A stretch of DNA of 35,521 nucleotides from Caulobacteraceae bacterium. Its GTDB lineage: Bacteria; Pseudomonadota; Alphaproteobacteria; Caulobacterales; Caulobacteraceae. Shown here piece after piece: positions 31,316 to 35,521 of the stretch. The first letter of the stretch is position 1, and the number at the start of each line of letters is the position of its first letter. The notes below the pieces were generated by a model, which saw only the letters and a program-made list of their open reading frames with translations, was not told where the DNA came from and searched no databases. Made by a program: the position numbers and the translations under genes. Where the stretch lies: NCBI GenBank assembly GCA_025450315.1, contig JANWHQ010000152.1, positions 1 to 35,521 of the forward strand, read 5' to 3'.

Positions 31316-32548
31316 TCAGGCCGGCGTCAGGACCTCGCCCACCAGCTCGGGATCCAGCCGGTCGCGATAGAGCTGGGGCAGCTCGACCAGCGCGCGCCAG
31401 GCGTTGCGGATCACCGTCTCCTCGACCTGGGTCTCCAGCCGGTCCAGCTCGGCCTCCTCCAGGGCGCACAGCCGCTCCACCTCGCGGAACACCCCCTCGA
31501 ACCGGCGGCGGGGGTCGGCCTCCTGGTCGTAGGCCTCGTCGAACAGCCCGGGATAGCTCTCGAAGCCGTACTGCCGCAGCAGCTCCAGCGAGCCCGGATT
31601 GCCCAGCACGATGAAGGGGTGGAAGTTCATCAGCGCCTTCAGCGGCTTTTCGGTGACGCGCAGCACCCGCTCGCGCATCTCGGTCTCGGTGATCACGCTG
31701 AACCAGGACCGGCCGTATTCAGCCAGCCCCTCGTCCATCACCTCGCGGAAGCGCTGGCGCGGCTCGCCGGTGGAGAACTCGATCCTGCCGAAGGCCTCCA
31801 GGCGCGGCAAAAGGGGACGCAAGCTCTCGTTGAGGTCGGCGAAGGGCGCCTCGCGGAACAGCTCCGCCTCCAGCTCGTCCTGCGAGAACCCCTTGAACGC
31901 CCGCCGCTCCTGAAGGCCGCCGACGGAGATGAAGCCCTGGTCCCAGAGGCCGTCGCGCAGCAGCCGCAGCAGGAACAGCGCCTTGGAGGCCCTGAGGTTT
32001 CGGGTCAGCGCCAGGAACCGCCGCTCGCGCCGCCGGGACCGCCCCCGGTAGGCGGCCAGCCTCGCCGCGAACACCTCGCGCCCGTCCTCGGCGTGCTGGC
32101 GCGCCACCCAGCGGATCCAGAAGTCGTGGACCATCACCTTCATCAGGGGCTCGCCATCGGCGCCCTCGAAGCTCTGCCGATAGTCGGCCTCGTAGCCGCG
32201 GTCCTGGGTCAGGTAGACGACCTGGCGGCGGGGGACGCCCACGGCGCGGAAGAAATCGTGCAGCCGGCGGGTGCGCTTGACCTCGTGCGGCTGGCCCTCC
32301 AGCGAGGCGTCCAGGACCACCTTGGCGGTCCCGGCCCGCACCGGCTCCCAGGTCCAGTCGGGGATCTCCCGGGCGCGGTCCAGGAACTCCAGGCCCTTGC
32401 TGATGGGCAGGACGACGACGTCGTGGCGCAGCGGCCCCTGCCGGTCGGCCGGCGCCAGCTTCACCTTCGGGTTGGACACATAGAACAGGACGTTGCGGCC
32501 CGGATGCGCCTGCAGCAGCACGAAGGACTTGGTGCGGGCGATGCTCAT
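31316..32548 (-). CDS. Hypothetical protein of a glycan-type cluster
   Basis: I cannot name this 410-residue protein. It has no signal peptide or membrane span and is charged. The most conserved-looking part is WFSVITETEMRERVLRVTEK then PLKALMNFHPFIVLGNPGSL and ELLRQYGFESYPGLFDEAYD. I recall this pattern from uncharacterised proteins near glycosyltransferases and methyltransferases, but not a function. The N-terminal half includes FYVSNPKVKLAP and VKRTRRLHDFFRAVGVPRRQ. It lies 29 bases after the methyltransferase gene on the same strand. The start at 32548 has no clear Shine-Dalgarno site; the longer open frame upstream is antisense shadow. Confidence 0.7.
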   Translation of the reverse strand: MSIARTKSFVLLQAHPGRNVLFYVSNPKVKLAPADRQGPLRHDVVVLPISKGLEFLDRAREIPDWTWEPVRAGTAKVVLDASLEGQPHEVKRTRRLHDFFRAVGVPRRQVVYLTQDRGYEADYRQSFEGADGEPLMKVMVHDFWIRWVARQHAEDGREVFAARLAAYRGRSRRRERRFLALTRNLRASKALFLLRLLRDGLWDQGFISVGGLQERRAFKGFSQDELEAELFREAPFADLNESLRPLLPRLEAFGRIEFSTGEPRQRFREVMDEGLAEYGRSWFSVITETEMRERVLRVTEKPLKALMNFHPFIVLGNPGSLELLRQYGFESYPGLFDEAYDQEADPRRRFEGVFREVERLCALEEAELDRLETQVEETVIRNAWRALVELPQLYRDRLDPELVGEVLTPA

Positions 32549-32577
32549 GGACGGCGCAGCGGCGACGGCGGCCGGCG

Positions 32578-33261
32578 TCAGATGACGCCGCGGCCCTTGT
32601 CGTAGAGCCAGGGGTGGACGGCGTCGACGAAGGCCGGGTTGTCCATGGGCTTCTCGCCGTGCGCCGCGAGGGCGGCGAACAGGGGGTGCTCGGGCCGGGC
32701 GTAGATGAAGGTGTTCTGCTGGTACCAGGGGGCGATCTTCTCCACGCCCCAGAACTTGGGCCGGAAGTAGTCGAAGATCTGGAAGCCGCGTTCGAGGAAC
32801 AGGCCGCACCAGTACGAGTGCGGCCGGGTGTTGATGTGGTCCGCGCCGGGCTGGCCGGTGAAGGCGGCGCCGAACACGATGGCGTCGGCCATGGACGCCA
32901 GGGACGCCACGAAGGCTTCCGAGGCTTCCGGCCGGCAGTGCTCGGCGACCTCCAGGGACATGGCCAGGTCGTGCTTGGCGGCCACGCCGAACGGCTGGTT
33001 CAGGTCGGTGGGATGGAACTGGATCCGCTCGGACAGGATCTTGGTCGGATCGACCCAGGGGCCGTCCAGCCCCGTCAGGGTCTGAACGCCCAGCCGCTCC
33101 CAGGCCGTCAGCCAGGTTCCCCGCCCGCAGCCCACGTCCACCACGCTCCCAGGGCGCCAGACGCCGCTCAGGCGCTCCAGCATGAGGCCGGCCGACCTCA
33201 GGCTGACCTTCACCTGCTTGTCGTAGAAGGCGTCGGTGTAGGGAACCTTGAACTCGGACAC
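32578..33261 (-). CDS. SAM-dependent methyltransferase
   Basis: The 227-residue product is a class I methyltransferase. Motif I is VVDVGCGRGTWLTAW (about residues 40-54) and the strand 2 end is GLDGPWVDP. The middle part DLAMSLEVAEHCRPEASEAF is typical of type 11 methyltransferases found in polysaccharide clusters. The start is GTG at 33261, with GGAGGAG 5 bases before it. It diverges from the GT61 gene, with 145 bases between. The target is probably a sugar residue, judging only from neighbours. Confidence 0.85.
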   Translation of the reverse strand: MSEFKVPYTDAFYDKQVKVSLRSAGLMLERLSGVWRPGSVVDVGCGRGTWLTAWERLGVQTLTGLDGPWVDPTKILSERIQFHPTDLNQPFGVAAKHDLAMSLEVAEHCRPEASEAFVASLASMADAIVFGAAFTGQPGADHINTRPHSYWCGLFLERGFQIFDYFRPKFWGVEKIAPWYQQNTFIYARPEHPLFAALAAHGEKPMDNPAFVDAVHPWLYDKGRGVI

Positions 33262-33336
33262 GGAGGCTCCTCCGGGGCGGCTGTTGCAGCGCTGGATAGC
33301 CCAGCCTCACGCCCGGCGCGAGGGGCTGGGCCTCAC

Positions 33337-33350
33337 GTCACCGGCGTGAC
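33337..33350. promoter_or_regulatory. Palindrome between divergent methyltransferase and GT61 genes
   Basis: GTCAC-cggc-GTGAC is a perfect inverted repeat 57 bases before the GT61 start and 76 bases before the methyltransferase start. Its position between divergent genes would suit a shared operator. No promoter hexamers are clear around it. With 5-bp arms it could also be chance. Confidence 0.3.
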
Positions 33351-33406
33351 AGCCGGCCCGGCCTGTCGTAGTTGCGCCCGCTGATCGTCCCAACCCGCCG
33401 GCCGAG

Positions 33407-34819
33407 ATGAAGGAAATCACACCAGAGCGCCTCGAACGCCGCGGGCTGCATCAGCTGATGGCCCGCGATCCGGCCGCCGCGGAAACCTATTTCCGCGCGC
33501 TCATCGAACGCCGGCCGGACAACCCGTCGGGCTGGGCGGGGCTGTGGGGCGCGCTCGTGGCGCAGGGCCGCGCCCCCGAGGAGGATCCCTTGATCGCCGG
33601 ATGCGCCTCGCCGGCGGGCGCCAGCACGCTCGAGCGCATCGCGGGGCGCCAGCTGAGCCCGCGCGGCTTCATCTTCGATCCGGACGAGCGGCTGCCGATC
33701 CGCCGCATCTCCAAGGCGCTGCACGAGGTGGCCTCCTCCAAGAAGCTCCGCGCCCTCGACAACGTGGTGTTCTACCTCGACCGGGGCGGGGAGCTCATCG
33801 AGCGCCAGCCGGCCATCGACCTGGACGGCGCCGTGGATGCGTCCGTCACCGTGCGCCACCGCACCCCGGCGAAGTTCGTCGCCTCGCTCCGCAACGCCGC
33901 GGTGTTCAACGAAGGCCTGGTGCTGACCGAGGACGGCGGCTTCATCGAGGGGATCCATCCGCCCGCCGCGCCGCGCAAGTACGGCGCGGTCAGGACCGGC
34001 GACGTGCTGAGCTTCCCCGATCCCCGCTCGCGCGGCGGCCGGCTGCCGGTGAAGGTGATCGATACGCCGGTGTTCCTGATGTCGGGCGTCACCGACAGCG
34101 CCTTCGGCGACTTCATCGTGAATTTCGCCCCGAGGCTGGCGCTGGCCGAGGCCGCCGGCCTCGACTGCCCGATCCTGCTGCGCTGGAAGCCCCAGGCCCA
34201 GGTGCTGTCGATCCTCGGCGCCCTGGGGGTCGGCCCCGAGCGGATCCTCTTCCACGACCCGGGCGAGATCACCCTGGTCCCCAAGCTCTACGCGCCCTCC
34301 TGGCCGACCTGGGACAAGGGCGCCCCGATGCGGGGCGTGTTCGACATCTACCGCCGCGCCGTGCTCCCGCCCACGGGCGAGCGGCCGCTGGTCTACCTGA
34401 CCCGCCAGGGGGTCGCGGCGCGGCCGCTGAGCAACGAGGCGGAAGTGTGCGAGCTCTTCGCCAGCCGCGGCTTCCGGATCGTCAATCCCGGCGAGCTGAG
34501 CTTCGAGGAGGTGCGCCGGCTGCTCGCCCATCCGGCCTGCGTGGCGGGGCCCTTCGGCTCGGCCTTCCACAACCTGGTGTTCAGCGGCGGCCATCCGCTC
34601 AGCCTGGTGCTGATGCCGCCGCACGTGCCCTTCCACCTGACCGAGATCGCGCTCTGGCAGGCGGACCTCGGCAACCGCTTCGCCTACGTCATGGGCGACA
34701 TGCCGCCCGAGCCCCATCGCATCGACACCCCCTGGACCATTTCGCTCGACAAGGTGGAGCGCGCGCTGGACCGGATGCTGCGGCTGATCGAGCAAAGCCA
34801 GCTGGCCGAGGCCGGCTGA
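33407..34819 (+). CDS. GT61-family glycosyltransferase (DUF563)
   Basis: This is a 470-residue glycosyltransferase of family 61, enzymes that attach pentoses or other sugars to glycans. The N terminus has a TPR-like helical hairpin (HQLMARDPAAAETYFRALIE then NPSGWAGLWGAL). The GT61 domain follows from about residue 190, with GVTDSAFGDFIVNFAPRLAL, PERILFHDPGEI, PLVYLTRQGVAARPLSNEAE, and the late GPFGSAFHNLVFSGGHPLSLV, which is the family's nucleotide-sugar-site block. No transmembrane segment is seen. It is divergent from a methyltransferase and near an unknown glycan-type gene, and it converges on uvrB with only 6 bases between. Confidence 0.88.
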   Translation: MKEITPERLERRGLHQLMARDPAAAETYFRALIERRPDNPSGWAGLWGALVAQGRAPEEDPLIAGCASPAGASTLERIAGRQLSPRGFIFDPDERLPIRRISKALHEVASSKKLRALDNVVFYLDRGGELIERQPAIDLDGAVDASVTVRHRTPAKFVASLRNAAVFNEGLVLTEDGGFIEGIHPPAAPRKYGAVRTGDVLSFPDPRSRGGRLPVKVIDTPVFLMSGVTDSAFGDFIVNFAPRLALAEAAGLDCPILLRWKPQAQVLSILGALGVGPERILFHDPGEITLVPKLYAPSWPTWDKGAPMRGVFDIYRRAVLPPTGERPLVYLTRQGVAARPLSNEAEVCELFASRGFRIVNPGELSFEEVRRLLAHPACVAGPFGSAFHNLVFSGGHPLSLVLMPPHVPFHLTEIALWQADLGNRFAYVMGDMPPEPHRIDTPWTISLDKVERALDRMLRLIEQSQLAEAG

Positions 34820-34825
34820 GGCCGC

Positions 34826-35521
34826 TCAGCGCCGCCGCTGCTTGCGCATCCGCGCCATGGCGTCGGCCCGCGCGGTCGCCCGCTCGCGCTTGGGCACGCT
34901 CTTGTCCACCGCCTCGCCTTCGCCGGTCATGGCCTCGTTGGCGAACTCCAGGTCCAGCATCTTCAGCCGCTTGACCTCGTCGCGCAGCCGCGCCGCCTCC
35001 TCGAACTCCAGGTTGGCGGCCGCCTCGCGCATGCGGCTTTCCAGGTCGCGCAGGGTGGCCTGGAAGTTGGAGCCGACGAACGGGCGGGCGTCCTCGGCCA
35101 CGCCGGCGTCCACCGTCACCCGGTCGCCCCGCTCGTAGGGGCTGTCCAGGATGTCCTTGATGCCGCGCCGGACGCTCTCGGGGGTGATGCCGTGCTCGAG
35201 GTTGTAGGCGGCCTGCTTCTCGCGGCGCCGGTTGGTCTCGGCCATCGCCCGCTCCATCGAGCCGGTGATGGCGTCGGCATAGAGGATCACCTTGCCGTCG
35301 ATATTGCGCGCCGCCCGGCCGATGGTCTGGATCAGGCTGGTCTCCGAGCGCAGGAAGCCCTCCTTGTCGGCGTCCAGGATGGCCACCAGGCCGCATTCGG
35401 GGATGTCCAGGCCCTCGCGCAGCAGGTTGATCCCCACCAGCACGTCGAAGGCCCCGAGCCGGAGGTCGCGGATGATCTCGATGCGCTCGATGGTGTCGAT
35501 GTCGGAGTGCATGTAGCGGAC
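34826..35521 (-). CDS. uvrB: UvrABC system protein B, C-terminal part (partial)
   Basis: UvrB is the damage-verifying helicase of nucleotide excision repair, working with UvrA and UvrC. The window holds the C-terminal 231 residues or so; the rest lies beyond 35521. Helicase motifs V and VI are present: [18 protein letters not shown] and [12 protein letters not shown] with the arginine finger. The UVR domain follows ([20 protein letters not shown] then RDEVKRLK), which binds UvrC. A basic Arg-rich tail ends the protein. The gene converges on GT61. Confidence 0.97.
   Translation of the reverse strand, partial: VRYMHSDIDTIERIEIIRDLRLGAFDVLVGINLLREGLDIPECGLVAILDADKEGFLRSETSLIQTIGRAARNIDGKVILYADAITGSMERAMAETNRRREKQAAYNLEHGITPESVRRGIKDILDSPYERGDRVTVDAGVAEDARPFVGSNFQATLRDLESRMREAAANLEFEEAARLRDEVKRLKMLDLEFANEAMTGEGEAVDKSVPKRERATARADAMARMRKQRRR

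Noticed and set aside
31316-33310. A 664-codon minus-strand frame covering two genes
   Set aside because: Its first 250 codons shadow the methyltransferase gene at 32578-33261, which has the real SAM-binding motif. Only the part from 32548 looks like protein.

Overview
The window reads as chromosomal DNA of a GC-rich alphaproteobacterium. The best guess is Caulobacteraceae, close to Phenylobacterium or Caulobacter. The grounds are the ribosomal gene order, a short adenylate kinase after secY, dense tandem coding with ATGA/TGATG overlaps, and alphaproteobacterial palindromic intergenic repeats. The genus call is inference from gene content, not from a database search.

Layout. (1) Positions 1-7555, plus strand: the end of the S10 cluster and the spc cluster, 3' end of rpsC, then rplP, rpmC, rpsQ, rplN, rplX, rplE, rpsN, rpsH, rplF, rplR, rpsE, rpmD, rplO, secY, adk. 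(2) 7552-8401: a 107-bp repeat and a convergent unknown gene that separates the spc cluster from the alpha cluster. (3) 8544-11050: a sigma70-like promoter, rpsM, rpsK, rpoA, rplQ and an intrinsic terminator. (4) 11097-13673: a promoter and a tightly coupled operon of small genes (VOC, cupin, VOC, MmcQ/YjbR, ArsR regulator, SRPBCC). (5) 13775-17880: two tandem MFS drug-efflux-type transporters and an HtrA/Do-like protease with a lipobox. (6) 18003-20708, minus strand: an NTF2-like protein, a secreted c-type cytochrome and a sorbosone-dehydrogenase-type beta-propeller enzyme. (7) 20965-23052: rarA and an RluA-family pseudouridine synthase. (8) 23094-26015: alpha/beta hydrolase, Old Yellow Enzyme reductase, SAM methyltransferase. 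(9) 26030-27340: a lower-GC island with a DpnI-type methyl-directed restriction endonuclease convergent with an unknown coiled-coil protein. (10) 27347-31188, minus strand: VOC protein, DUF2059 protein, and a DUF1800/DUF1501 pair. (11) 31316-34819: a glycan-type cluster (unknown 410-aa protein, SAM methyltransferase, GT61 glycosyltransferase). (12) 34826-end: 3' part of uvrB.

The most notable item is the DpnI homologue. It keeps the four zinc cysteines, the D-E-K nuclease centre and the C-terminal winged helix, and lies in DNA of clearly different composition. It is probably an acquired defence against adenine-methylated (Dam-type) foreign DNA. The other theme is the variety of palindromic intergenic elements. 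One supplies the stop codons of both flanking genes, one pair is inserted inside the spc ribosomal operon, and one family shows a compensatory base swap in its stem. No tRNA, rRNA, CRISPR array, insertion sequence or phage gene was seen. No gene-free stretch exceeds 300 bases.
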